Of a DNA stretch of 64,000 nucleotides, positions 52,503 through 60,291 are shown piece after piece; position 1 is the stretch's first letter; each line of letters starts with the position of its first letter. A program made the position numbers and the translations under genes. Source of the stretch: JABSOG01 sp041583135 (GTDB lineage: Bacteria; Pseudomonadota; Gammaproteobacteria; Enterobacterales; Alteromonadaceae); the NCBI GenBank assembly GCA_041583135.1, contig JBFHGJ010000012.1, positions 1-64,000 of the forward strand, read 5' to 3'. Under the pieces are notes generated by a model. That model worked only from the letters and a program-made list of their open reading frames with translations. It was not told the DNA's origin and made no database searches.

Positions 52503-52577
52503 CATACATCGACACGTACGCCGGGGTGCCGTTTGAGAAAACGGTCGGTTGTATGGGATGTATGGACGCCTAACCCC
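52503..52577 (+). promoter_or_regulatory. rpsB leader RNA with pseudoknot (S2 autoregulation site)
   Basis: CATACATC (52503-52510) pairs with GATGTATG (52557-52564). Inside, CCGTTT/AAACGG (52529-52544) forms a hairpin with loop GAGA. GGGGT (52523-52527) can pair with ACCCC (52573-52577) outside the first stem, giving a pseudoknot just before the Shine-Dalgarno GAGGA. In E. coli, S2 represses rpsB-tsf through a conserved leader structure; this element is its likely counterpart. Confidence 0.7.
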
Positions 52578-52597
52578 AATATTGAGGAATCTATATA

Positions 52598-53326
52598 ATG
52601 GCAAACGTATCTATGCGTGACCTGCTTCAAGCAGGCGTACACTTCGGTCACCAAACTCGCTACTGGAACCCTAAAATGAAACCTTTCATTTTTGGTTCAC
52701 GCAACAAAGTTCACATCATCAACTTAGAGCACACTGTGCCTATGATCAACGATGCCTTGGGCTTTTTGCAAAATGTTGCGTCTAAAAAAGGCAAAATTTT
52801 GTTCGTTGGTACCAAGCGCGCTGCTTCTGAGGCCATCAAGGATGCCGCTATCCGTTGTGACCAGTTCTACGTAAACCACCGCTGGTTGGGTGGTATGTTG
52901 ACTAACTGGAAAACCGTTCGTCAATCGATCAAACGCTTGAAAGATTATGAAACTCAAGCTACCGACGGCACCTTTGAAAAATTGACCAAGAAAGAGGCGT
53001 TGATGCGCACTCGTGACATGGAAAAATTGGAAAAGAGCCTAGGTGGTATCAAAAACATGGCTGGTTTGCCTGATGCGATTTTCATCATCGGTGCTGACCA
53101 CGAGCATATCGCTATCGCTGAAGCCAACAACCTTGGTATTCCAGTAGTTTGTGTTGTTGATACCAACTCTAGCCCGGATAACATCGATTATGTTATTCCA
53201 GGTAATGACGACGCGGTACGTGCGATTCAATTGTACACCGGTGCTGTTGCCGACGCGGTTATTGCCGGTCGTGACAATACCATCGAAGTACAAGCAGAAG
53301 AAGGTAGCTTTGTCGAAGCCGAATAA
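52598..53326 (+). CDS. rpsB: 30S ribosomal protein S2
   Basis: This 242-residue small-subunit protein follows E. coli S2 closely: MANVSMRDLLQAGVHFGHQT at the start, RWLGGMLTNWKTVRQSIKRL near 95-115 and VIPGNDDAVRAIQLY near 205. A GAGGA ribosome binding site and a structured leader precede it. It forms an operon with tsf, with a GC-rich hairpin between them. Confidence 0.98.
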   Translation: MANVSMRDLLQAGVHFGHQTRYWNPKMKPFIFGSRNKVHIINLEHTVPMINDALGFLQNVASKKGKILFVGTKRAASEAIKDAAIRCDQFYVNHRWLGGMLTNWKTVRQSIKRLKDYETQATDGTFEKLTKKEALMRTRDMEKLEKSLGGIKNMAGLPDAIFIIGADHEHIAIAEANNLGIPVVCVVDTNSSPDNIDYVIPGNDDAVRAIQLYTGAVADAVIAGRDNTIEVQAEEGSFVEAE

Positions 53327-53368
53327 GCTCAGACAGCCTTTTTTGACAAACTGAATATGCGCAATGGG

Positions 53369-53387
53369 TGCCCCGACTAACGGGGCA
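53369..53387 (+). terminator. Attenuator-like hairpin between rpsB and tsf
   Basis: TGCCCCG/CGGGGCA with loop ACTAA, extendable by outer GCAA/TTGC pairing, lies between the two genes. No T-run follows directly, so it is more likely a partial terminator or RNA-stability element than a full stop. Confidence 0.5.
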
Positions 53388-53424
53388 TCGTTGCAACAGA
53401 CGACAAATTTTGAGGAAAAATACA

Positions 53425-54294
53425 ATGGCTATTACAGCAGCCCAGGTAAAAGAACTCCGCGAACGCACTGGCGTTGGCATGATGGACTGTAAAAAAGCAT
53501 TGGTTGAAACCGATGGCGATATGGAAGCTGCAATCGAGCTTATGCGCAAAAAAGGCCAAGCCAAAGCCGCTAAAAAAGCTGGTCGTATTGCCGCTGAAGG
53601 TACCATCATCATCAAGTCTAGCGGCTCTTTGGCTGCCATGCTTGAAGTTAACTGTGAAACTGACTTCGTTGCTCGTGACGCGAGCTTCTTGGCATTTGCC
53701 GGTGACGTTGCACAGTTGGCTTTGGACAACAAAATCGCTGACGTTGAAGCGTTGAAAGCCGCTCAGTTGGGTGATTCTACTGTTGAAGAAACTCGCTTGG
53801 CTTTGGTTCAAAAAATCGGTGAGAACATGACTGTACGTCGTGTTGCTTTGGTTGAAGGCGAAAACTTGGGTCAATACATCCACGGCGGTCGTATTGGTGT
53901 TGTTGCTGTGCTTAAAGGCGGCAGCGAAGATGTGGCTAAAGACGTTGCAATGCACGTTGCAGCCAACAACCCTGAGTACGTTACTCCTGCTGACGTACCA
54001 GCTGAGGTTGTTGAGAAAGAAAAAGGCATTCAGGTGGACATCGCTGTTCAATCTGGCAAGCCTGCCGACATCGCTGAGAAAATGGTTACCGGCCGTATGA
54101 AGAAATTCACTCACGAAGTGAGCTTGACCGGTCAGCAGTTCGTTAAAGACCCATCAATCAGTGTTGCCGATCACCTTAAAGCCAACGGCGCCGAAGTGGT
54201 TAACTTCGTTCGTTTGGAAGTGGGTGAAGGTATCGAGAAGAAAGAAGAAGACTTCGCAGCTGAGGTTGCCGCTACTTTGGCAGCGACCAAGTAA
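53425..54294 (+). CDS. tsf: Elongation factor Ts
   Basis: This 289-residue guanine nucleotide exchange factor for EF-Tu has the N-terminal UBA-like domain MAITAAQVKELRERTGVGMMDCKKAL (in parts) and the core motif NCETDFVARD near 78-87. A coiled-coil motif and the C-terminal module follow. TGAGG precedes the ATG at 53425. Upstream in-frame codons belong to the intergenic hairpin. A strong terminator follows. Confidence 0.97.
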   Translation: MAITAAQVKELRERTGVGMMDCKKALVETDGDMEAAIELMRKKGQAKAAKKAGRIAAEGTIIIKSSGSLAAMLEVNCETDFVARDASFLAFAGDVAQLALDNKIADVEALKAAQLGDSTVEETRLALVQKIGENMTVRRVALVEGENLGQYIHGGRIGVVAVLKGGSEDVAKDVAMHVAANNPEYVTPADVPAEVVEKEKGIQVDIAVQSGKPADIAEKMVTGRMKKFTHEVSLTGQQFVKDPSISVADHLKANGAEVVNFVRLEVGEGIEKKEEDFAAEVAATLAATK

Positions 54295-54353
54295 TAGGTC
54301 TTTTTACGGGAAAGTTTATGGTTCTTTTTGCTAAGGTGAATAAACTCTCCTAA

Positions 54354-54382
54354 AATAAGCGCGGCTATGAGCCGCGCTTATT
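54354..54382 (+). terminator. Terminator of rpsB-tsf
   Basis: This is a perfect 12-bp stem AATAAGCGCGGC/GCCGCGCTTATT with a 5-nt loop. The T-stretch is short (TTATTGT), but stem strength and position after tsf support termination before pyrH. Confidence 0.72.
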
Positions 54383-54461
54383 GTATGTGCAGCGTGCAAG
54401 CGCACATCAAACAATGTATTTGTTAGTCGTCGTTGTCGTAATTCCTGTTGTGGAGATTAAA

Positions 54462-55193
54462 ATGAGTGTAAGCCCCAAACCCGTTTACCGTCGCATTCTG
54501 TTAAAACTCAGTGGTGAAGCCTTGATGGGCGACGAGGGGTTCGGTATCGACCCGAAAGTGCTCGACCGCATGGCACATGAAATCAAAGAAATTGTCGAGA
54601 TGGGTGTACAGGTCGGCCTAGTGATTGGCGGCGGCAACATCTTCCGTGGTGAAGGTTTGGCTAAAGCAGGCATGAACCGCGTGGTAGGCGATCACATGGG
54701 CATGTTGGCCACTGTCATGAATGGTTTGGCCATGCGTGACTCACTGCATCGTGCCTTTGTCAACGCCCGTCTAATGTCCGCTATTCCTCTCAATGGTATT
54801 TGTGATTCCTACACTTGGGCTGAGGCCATCAGCTTCTTAAAGTCTGGCCGCGTGGTGATTTTCTCAGCCGGCACCGGTAATCCATTTTTTACTACAGATT
54901 CAGCCGCTTGCTTGCGTGGTATTGAAATTGAAGCGGATGTTGTGTTAAAAGCTACCAGAGTTGACGGCGTATATAGTGAGGATCCGGAAAAGAATCCGGC
55001 GGCTGAACTGTACAGCCACCTAAATTACGAAGACGTTTTGTCGAAAGAATTGAAAGTGATGGACTTGGCGGCCTTTACTTTGGCCCGAGACCATAACATG
55101 CCGCTTCGTGTGTTCAACATGAATAAGCCCGGCGCATTGCTACAGGTCATTTTAGGTGCCGAAGAAGGCACTTTGATTGATGGTGGTCAGTAA
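54462..55193 (+). CDS. pyrH: UMP kinase
   Basis: This 243-residue hexameric amino-acid-kinase-fold enzyme makes UDP from UMP. Motifs: RRILLKLSGEALMG (about 10-23), VIGGGNIFRG near 58-67, FSAGTGNPFFTTDSAA near 140 and KATRVDGVYSEDP near 165. The ATG at 54462 sits behind GTGGAG; a longer in-frame extension contains a Val-rich run and overlaps the tsf terminator, so it is rejected. It is followed by frr. Confidence 0.97.
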   Translation: MSVSPKPVYRRILLKLSGEALMGDEGFGIDPKVLDRMAHEIKEIVEMGVQVGLVIGGGNIFRGEGLAKAGMNRVVGDHMGMLATVMNGLAMRDSLHRAFVNARLMSAIPLNGICDSYTWAEAISFLKSGRVVIFSAGTGNPFFTTDSAACLRGIEIEADVVLKATRVDGVYSEDPEKNPAAELYSHLNYEDVLSKELKVMDLAAFTLARDHNMPLRVFNMNKPGALLQVILGAEEGTLIDGGQ

Positions 55194-55244
55194 TACAGGC
55201 CCGAATGTGGCTGATTACAAAACAAAAGAACAGGAAATGAAACA

Positions 55245-55802
55245 GTGATTGATGAAATTATCGAAGACGCCAAACAACGGATGCAAAAAAGTGTCGAAGC
55301 TTTGGAAGTACAGCTAGCCAAAATTCGTACAGGCCGCGCCCATCCCAGCCTGCTCGATGGTCTCAAAGTGTCTTACTATGGCGCAGATACGCCGCTCAAT
55401 CAGGTGGCTAATGTCAATGTACTCGATGCCCGTACCTTGGGTGTCACAGTGTTTGACAAGTCTTTGGTTCAAGCGGTAGAAAAAGCCATCATGTCGTCTG
55501 ACTTGGGCTTAAACCCGAATACGGCCGGTACTATGATGCGCATTCCTTTGCCACCGTTGACCGAAGAACGTCGTAAAGACTTCGTTAAAGTGGTCCGTGG
55601 CGAGACTGAAAACGGCCGTGTTGCGGTGCGTAACATTCGTCGTGATGCCAACTCTGATTTCAAATCTTTGCTCAAAGACAAAGAGATCACCGAAGATGAA
55701 GCCCGTGGTGCCGAGGCTGAGATCCAAAAGCTCACCGATGACGCCATCAAAGCCATGGACAAGCAGCTTGAAGTGAAAGAAAAAGAGCTGATGACGGTCT
55801 AG
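55245..55802 (+). CDS. frr: Ribosome recycling factor
   Basis: This 185-residue tRNA-mimic splits post-termination ribosomes with EF-G. Three-helix-bundle segments KIRTGRAHPSLLDG (about 26-39) and RRDANSDFKSLLKDKEITEDE (in parts near 129-150) match the family. It starts with GTG at 55245 behind AGGA. The N-terminus M-I-x-E-I-x-x-DA fits E. coli Frr, supporting the GTG start. A strong terminator follows. Confidence 0.97.
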   Translation: MIDEIIEDAKQRMQKSVEALEVQLAKIRTGRAHPSLLDGLKVSYYGADTPLNQVANVNVLDARTLGVTVFDKSLVQAVEKAIMSSDLGLNPNTAGTMMRIPLPPLTEERRKDFVKVVRGETENGRVAVRNIRRDANSDFKSLLKDKEITEDEARGAEAEIQKLTDDAIKAMDKQLEVKEKELMTV

Positions 55803-55821
55803 TCAACGCTAGATTTTTATT

Positions 55822-55847
55822 AAAAACGCCGCTTTTGCGGCGTTTTT
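55822..55847 (+). terminator. Terminator after frr
   Basis: AAAAACGCCGC/GCGGCGTTTTT with loop TTTT lies 20 bp after the frr stop. It has an A-run before and a T-run after, so it could work in both directions; only plus-strand genes flank it. Confidence 0.9.
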
Positions 55848-55964
55848 GCGTTAAAGGCCCACTATTATCGCTAATTAAGCACGCAAGGGTGGCCAAAATG
55901 GGCGCTCGCTGCACACTAAAAGTACAATCGGACAAAAAAAATAGAGTAAACCCGGAGGCTGGGG

Positions 55965-55970
55965 TATACT
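55965..55970 (+). promoter_or_regulatory. Possible -10 box of the uppS-lpxD run
   Basis: TATACT lies 46 bp before the uppS ATG, after the frr terminator. No good -35 is found at 16-18 bp, so this is a tentative promoter for the envelope-biogenesis operon. Confidence 0.35.
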
Positions 55971-56016
55971 AGCGACCGATTTTTTACTTTGAACACGGGT
56001 ACTCCTCAGGCTACGA

Positions 56017-56793
56017 ATGACTCTCGAGCAAGCGCCACCGATTCAACGCCACATGCCCAGGCATGTGGGCATTATTATGGACGGCAACGGCCGTTGGGCG
56101 CAGTTGCGCAAAAAACCTAGAGTCTTTGGTCACAAAAATGGGGTAGAGGCGGTCCGTCAGGCCGTGTCTTTTTGTCGTAAGAACGGCATTGCCTCTTTGA
56201 CTTTGTTTGCCTTTAGTTCTGAGAACTGGCAACGCCCCGAGCAGGAAGTCTCCACCTTGATGGAGCTTTTTATGCTGGTGTTGGCGCAGGAAGTAAAGAA
56301 GTTACATTTAAATGATGTGTGTTTGAAAATCGTCGGTGACGTATCGCGTTTTTCCGACAAGTTGCAAGAAAAGATCCGCCAAGCGCAATTGAAAACGGCT
56401 CAAAACCGAGCGTTGACACTCAATATTTGCGCCAATTATGGCGGTCGCTGGGATATCGCACAGGCGGCCAAAAAGCTTGCCGTTGCCTATCAGCAAGGTG
56501 AAATGCCCCTTGAGGATATCAACGAGTGGAGTTTAGACAAGCAGATGAGCTTGAGCGAACAACCACCGTTGGATCTGCTTATTCGCACCGGTGGTGATTA
56601 TCGCATCAGCAACTTTTTGATTTGGCAAGCCGCCTACGCTGAGCTGTATTTTACTCAGACTTTGTGGCCGGATTTCAATGAAGCAGAATTTCAAAAGGCC
56701 GTCAGCACCTTTGCCGAGCGAGAAAGACGATTCGGTTTAACATCAGAGCAGGTAACACAGCATCAATGCTCTAAAACCGTCAAGCAAGACTAG
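56017..56793 (+). CDS. uppS: Undecaprenyl diphosphate synthase
   Basis: This 258-residue cis-prenyltransferase makes the C55 lipid carrier for peptidoglycan and O-antigen. The catalytic Asp22 lies in GIIMDGNGRWA (18-28), with GHKNGVEA near 38-45, SSENWQRP near 67-74 and the C-terminal IRTGGDYRISNFLIWQAAYAEL region in parts near 190. It heads the envelope operon uppS-cdsA-dxr-rseP-bamA-skp-lpxD. Confidence 0.96.
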   Translation: MTLEQAPPIQRHMPRHVGIIMDGNGRWAQLRKKPRVFGHKNGVEAVRQAVSFCRKNGIASLTLFAFSSENWQRPEQEVSTLMELFMLVLAQEVKKLHLNDVCLKIVGDVSRFSDKLQEKIRQAQLKTAQNRALTLNICANYGGRWDIAQAAKKLAVAYQQGEMPLEDINEWSLDKQMSLSEQPPLDLLIRTGGDYRISNFLIWQAAYAELYFTQTLWPDFNEAEFQKAVSTFAERERRFGLTSEQVTQHQCSKTVKQD

Positions 56794-56822
56794 CACGGCG
56801 AGTGTTTTAAGGATTTCGAGAT

Positions 56823-57689
56823 TTGTTAAAACAACGTATTATTACGGCACTACTTCTGGCCCCTTTGACCTTAGGTTGTGTCTTTTTTCTAGCTGCCGAA
56901 CAGTTTGTCCTGTTCTGCGCGGTGATCATTTTGATCGGCGCGTGGGAGTGGGGACCTTTGATGGGCCTGAACAAAAGTACCCAGCGCATCGGGTTTGTTG
57001 CGCTCAACGCCGTCTGTATGGCAGTGCTGCATTACCTGCAAGCGGCCGATACCATGTGGCAAGGAGCGCAGCTGTCGCCTTTATATCTCAATATTTTATT
57101 TGCAGCCTCTTTGTGGTGGCTGATCTCTATCGGTCTAGTATTTACTTATCCAAACAGTGCCAGAACATGGCAAAGCAGCATGATGGTCAAAGGTATCATT
57201 GGCTTGCTGACCTTAATTCCTGCTTGGGTCGCCTTTATTGCGATCCGCACCCTCTACATTGACGATGACGGCAAATTCTACTTTGGCGCCAGCTTGTTGT
57301 TCGGCCTGTTGGCCATCGTATGGGCAGCCGATATCGGCGCTTATTTTGCTGGAAAGAAGCTCGGCAAGGCCAAGTTGATGCCCAAAGTCAGCCCCAATAA
57401 AACCATTGAAGGCTTTGTCGGCGGGCTGGTGAGTGTTGCGGTGTTGGTGTTGCTTCTTAATTGGAGCTTTTCTATCGATGCCTCTGCCTATCCTGTGTAT
57501 CTAATGATAGCCATCGTCACGGCGGTTATCTCAGCTGTTGGGGATTTGAGCGAAAGTATGCTTAAGCGTTCAGCGGGCATTAAAGATAGTGGGTCGATAC
57601 TGCCCGGACATGGGGGCTTGCTCGATCGCATCGATTCTTTGGTGGCAGCGGGGCCGGTGTTTATTCTGCTCTATAGCCAGTTTGCCTGA
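56823..57689 (+). CDS. cdsA: Phosphatidate cytidylyltransferase CdsA
   Basis: This 288-residue polytopic inner-membrane enzyme makes CDP-diacylglycerol for phospholipid synthesis. The family signature runs SMLKRSAGIKDSG then LPGHGGLLDRIDS near 245-275. About eight membrane helices precede it. The start is TTG at 56823, giving MLKQRII as in E. coli MLKYRLI, with AAGGA upstream. It lies 29 bp after uppS. Confidence 0.94.
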   Translation: MLKQRIITALLLAPLTLGCVFFLAAEQFVLFCAVIILIGAWEWGPLMGLNKSTQRIGFVALNAVCMAVLHYLQAADTMWQGAQLSPLYLNILFAASLWWLISIGLVFTYPNSARTWQSSMMVKGIIGLLTLIPAWVAFIAIRTLYIDDDGKFYFGASLLFGLLAIVWAADIGAYFAGKKLGKAKLMPKVSPNKTIEGFVGGLVSVAVLVLLLNWSFSIDASAYPVYLMIAIVTAVISAVGDLSESMLKRSAGIKDSGSILPGHGGLLDRIDSLVAAGPVFILLYSQFA

Positions 57690-57714
57690 GGTGGCCTAAG
57701 GTGAGGATTTGATA

Positions 57715-58920
57715 ATGCAATCGGTCTGTATTCTCGGCTCTACCGGGTCAATCGGTAAAAGCACGCTCGATGTGGTTGGACGCCATCAGGCGCTCTATCG
57801 CGTTTATGCCCTAAGTGCTTTTAGCAACGTCGAAGTGATGGCCCAGCAGTGCGTGAAATATCAACCGGCTGTTGCTGTCATGGTTGACAGTGAAGCGGCA
57901 AAACAGCTTGCTGAGCAACTTAAGGCGGCCCAATGTCAGACCGAAGTGCTCAGCGGCGTAGAGGCCCTTTGTGACATCGCTAAAGACGCCGCCGTTGATA
58001 CCGTCATGGCTGCCATTGTCGGCGCCGCTGGCTTATTGCCGACTTTGGCGGCAGTGGAATCCGGTAAAAAAGTGTTACTCGCCAACAAAGAAGCATTGGT
58101 GATGACTGGCCAATTGTTTATCGATAAGGTTAAGCGCTTTGGGGCGACCTTATTGCCAATCGACTCCGAACACAACGCCATCTTCCAATGCCTGCCAATG
58201 CCGATGCAACAAAACATGGTCAACGCCAAATTGGCTGATAACGGTATCAGTAAAATTTTATTGACCGGCTCCGGCGGCCCATTTTTAACAAAGCCGCTTG
58301 AGCAGTTTGATGCCATTACACCGGCCCAGGCTGTGGCCCATCCCAATTGGTCGATGGGGCAGAAGATCTCGGTAGATTCGGCCACCATGATGAACAAGGG
58401 CCTTGAATTTATCGAAGCCTGCGTGATGTTTAACTGTGCGCCCAAAGACATTGAGGTGGTGATCCACCCGCAATCGGTGATCCACTCTATGGTGCAATAT
58501 GTCGATGGCTCGGTGTTGGCGCAAATGGGCAACCCGGATATGCGCACGCCGATTGCTCATGCCTTGGCCTACCCTGAGCGTATCGATGCCGGTGTTGAGC
58601 CGTTGGATTTCTTTAAGGTCAGAGACTTTACCTTTACCCAACCCGATTTTGCCCGTTATCCAAACTTGAAGTTGGCGATGGACGCTTGTGCCAGTGGCCA
58701 AGGGGCGACAACCGTGTTAAACGCCGCCAACGAAATTGCCGTGGCCGCATTTTTAGCCGGTAAAATTCGTTTTACCGCCATTGCCAAGGTTGTCGAGGCG
58801 TGTTTATCCCGCGACTATGCCATTGCGGCCGACAGTCTTGAGGCTATTTTGGCGATTGACCGACAGGCCCGTGCGGTGGCGGATGAGCAAGTGATTCGAC
58901 AAGGAGAACGCGGATGCTAG
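57715..58920 (+). CDS. dxr: 1-deoxy-D-xylulose 5-phosphate reductoisomerase
   Basis: This 401-residue NADPH-dependent enzyme makes MEP, the committed step of the non-mevalonate isoprenoid pathway that feeds UppS. The NADPH site ILGSTGSIGKSTLDV is near 6-20, with LANKEALVM near 123, LPIDSEHNAIFQ near 147 and SVDSATMMNKGLE near 220. The ATG at 57715 has GAGG upstream; a TTG two codons earlier is less likely. The stop overlaps the rseP start (ATGCTAG). Confidence 0.97.
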   Translation: MQSVCILGSTGSIGKSTLDVVGRHQALYRVYALSAFSNVEVMAQQCVKYQPAVAVMVDSEAAKQLAEQLKAAQCQTEVLSGVEALCDIAKDAAVDTVMAAIVGAAGLLPTLAAVESGKKVLLANKEALVMTGQLFIDKVKRFGATLLPIDSEHNAIFQCLPMPMQQNMVNAKLADNGISKILLTGSGGPFLTKPLEQFDAITPAQAVAHPNWSMGQKISVDSATMMNKGLEFIEACVMFNCAPKDIEVVIHPQSVIHSMVQYVDGSVLAQMGNPDMRTPIAHALAYPERIDAGVEPLDFFKVRDFTFTQPDFARYPNLKLAMDACASGQGATTVLNAANEIAVAAFLAGKIRFTAIAKVVEACLSRDYAIAADSLEAILAIDRQARAVADEQVIRQGERGC

Positions 58921-60269
58921 ATACGCTTTGGAATATCGGCTCATTTATTATTGCCCTAGGGTTGCTGGTTACTGTGCATGAGTATGGCCACTTTTGGGTT
59001 GCTCGTCGTAATGGCGTATCGGTTAAGCGTTTTTGTATCGGTTTCGGTAAGGTCATTTACAGCCGTTTTGACAAGCATGGCACCGAGTTTGCCGTTGCCG
59101 CCATTCCCCTTGGTGGTTACGTCAGTATGCTCGATGAACGCATAGCGGAAGTGCCTGAGGCACTTAAGTCCCACGCTTTTAACAACAAAAGTGTGTTGCA
59201 GCGTATGGCCATCACTTTTGCCGGTCCTGCGGCCAACTTTATTTTCGCTATCGTGGCGCTGTGGTTGATGTATATGCTCGGTCAAATGCAGCCCAAGCCC
59301 ATTGTAGGTTCAGTGGACAGAGGGTCTTTATTCGAGCAGGCGGGCATTGCCGCAGGTGATGAGATTGTCGAGGTCAATGGCCAGCCGACGCCGGATTGGA
59401 ATAGTGTCAACTTGGCGATGGCGCCGAGTATCGGTGATGAAACCATGAGCGTTGAAACCGTTAACCGCGACACTAAGCGCCGTACCTCTCATATTATCGA
59501 TATCAAAGCCCATGATTTAGACCAACATGATCAGCACCTGTTTAAGACTTTGGGGCTAAGGCCTTTCCATCCACAAATGACCGTGACTGTCGCTGATGTG
59601 ACCTCTGGTTCGGCTGCGCAGAGCGCAGGTTTGCAAGCCGGTGATGTGATTGTAAAGCTTAACGACACGCAAAAGCCGAGCTGGCGTGAATTTGTCAGCG
59701 TTGTTGAACAAAGTCCAAATATGCCTGTCTTACTTGAGGTTGAGCGCGCCGGTACGCGTCAAAGCCTTGAACTTATCCCGCAAGCCACAGAGCGTGAAGG
59801 CAAAAGAGTCGGCTTTGCTGGCGTTGCACCGGTTGTGGCAAAGTGGCGCCAAGAAGATCTGGTCAACATTCAATACGGTCCTGTTGAAGCGATTGGCAAA
59901 GGGGTCGAAAAGACTTATGAACTGGTTAAACTCAGTTTTGTTATGTTGGGTAAATTAATCACCGCAGAGGTGTCGGTTCGCAACTTGAGCGGGCCGATTT
60001 CCATTGCCCAAGGGGCCGGTCAAAGTGCCGACTTGGGCTTTGTCGAGTTTTTATGGTTTTTGGCACTGATCAGTGTCAACCTCGGGGTAATCAATCTATT
60101 ACCCCTGCCAATTTTGGATGGCGGGCATTTATTTTACTATACGATTGAACTTATTCGTGGCAAATCGGTCTCTGAAAGAGTCCAGCAGATAGGTTTTTTC
60201 TTCGGGGCAGTAGTGCTGCTTATGCTCATGAGTATTGCACTTATCAATGATATCACTCGTTTGTCGTAG
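58914..60269 (+). CDS. rseP: Site-2 protease RseP
   Basis: This 451-residue inner-membrane zinc metalloprotease cuts RseA within the membrane after DegS. The zinc motif HEYGH is at 22-26 in the first helix, and the third ligand motif is in LPLPILDGGHL near 397. Two PDZ domains lie between (about 115-190 and 210-290). AAGGAG precedes the ATG, which overlaps the dxr stop. Its substrate RseA is encoded at 5521-6126. Confidence 0.96.
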   Translation: MLDTLWNIGSFIIALGLLVTVHEYGHFWVARRNGVSVKRFCIGFGKVIYSRFDKHGTEFAVAAIPLGGYVSMLDERIAEVPEALKSHAFNNKSVLQRMAITFAGPAANFIFAIVALWLMYMLGQMQPKPIVGSVDRGSLFEQAGIAAGDEIVEVNGQPTPDWNSVNLAMAPSIGDETMSVETVNRDTKRRTSHIIDIKAHDLDQHDQHLFKTLGLRPFHPQMTVTVADVTSGSAAQSAGLQAGDVIVKLNDTQKPSWREFVSVVEQSPNMPVLLEVERAGTRQSLELIPQATEREGKRVGFAGVAPVVAKWRQEDLVNIQYGPVEAIGKGVEKTYELVKLSFVMLGKLITAEVSVRNLSGPISIAQGAGQSADLGFVEFLWFLALISVNLGVINLLPLPILDGGHLFYYTIELIRGKSVSERVQQIGFFFGAVVLLMLMSIALINDITRLS

Positions 60270-60291
60270 ATTTAGGAATATTTTATAAATA

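Noticed and set aside
53377..54114. 245-codon open frame opposite tsf
   Set aside because: It is fully antisense to EF-Ts, whose biased codons open the opposite frame. The translation is Phe/Asn/His-rich and without domains.
54381..54461. 27-residue N-terminal extension of PyrH
   Set aside because: It overlaps the tsf terminator and contains a Val-rich run not found in the family. GTGGAG precedes the ATG at 54462.
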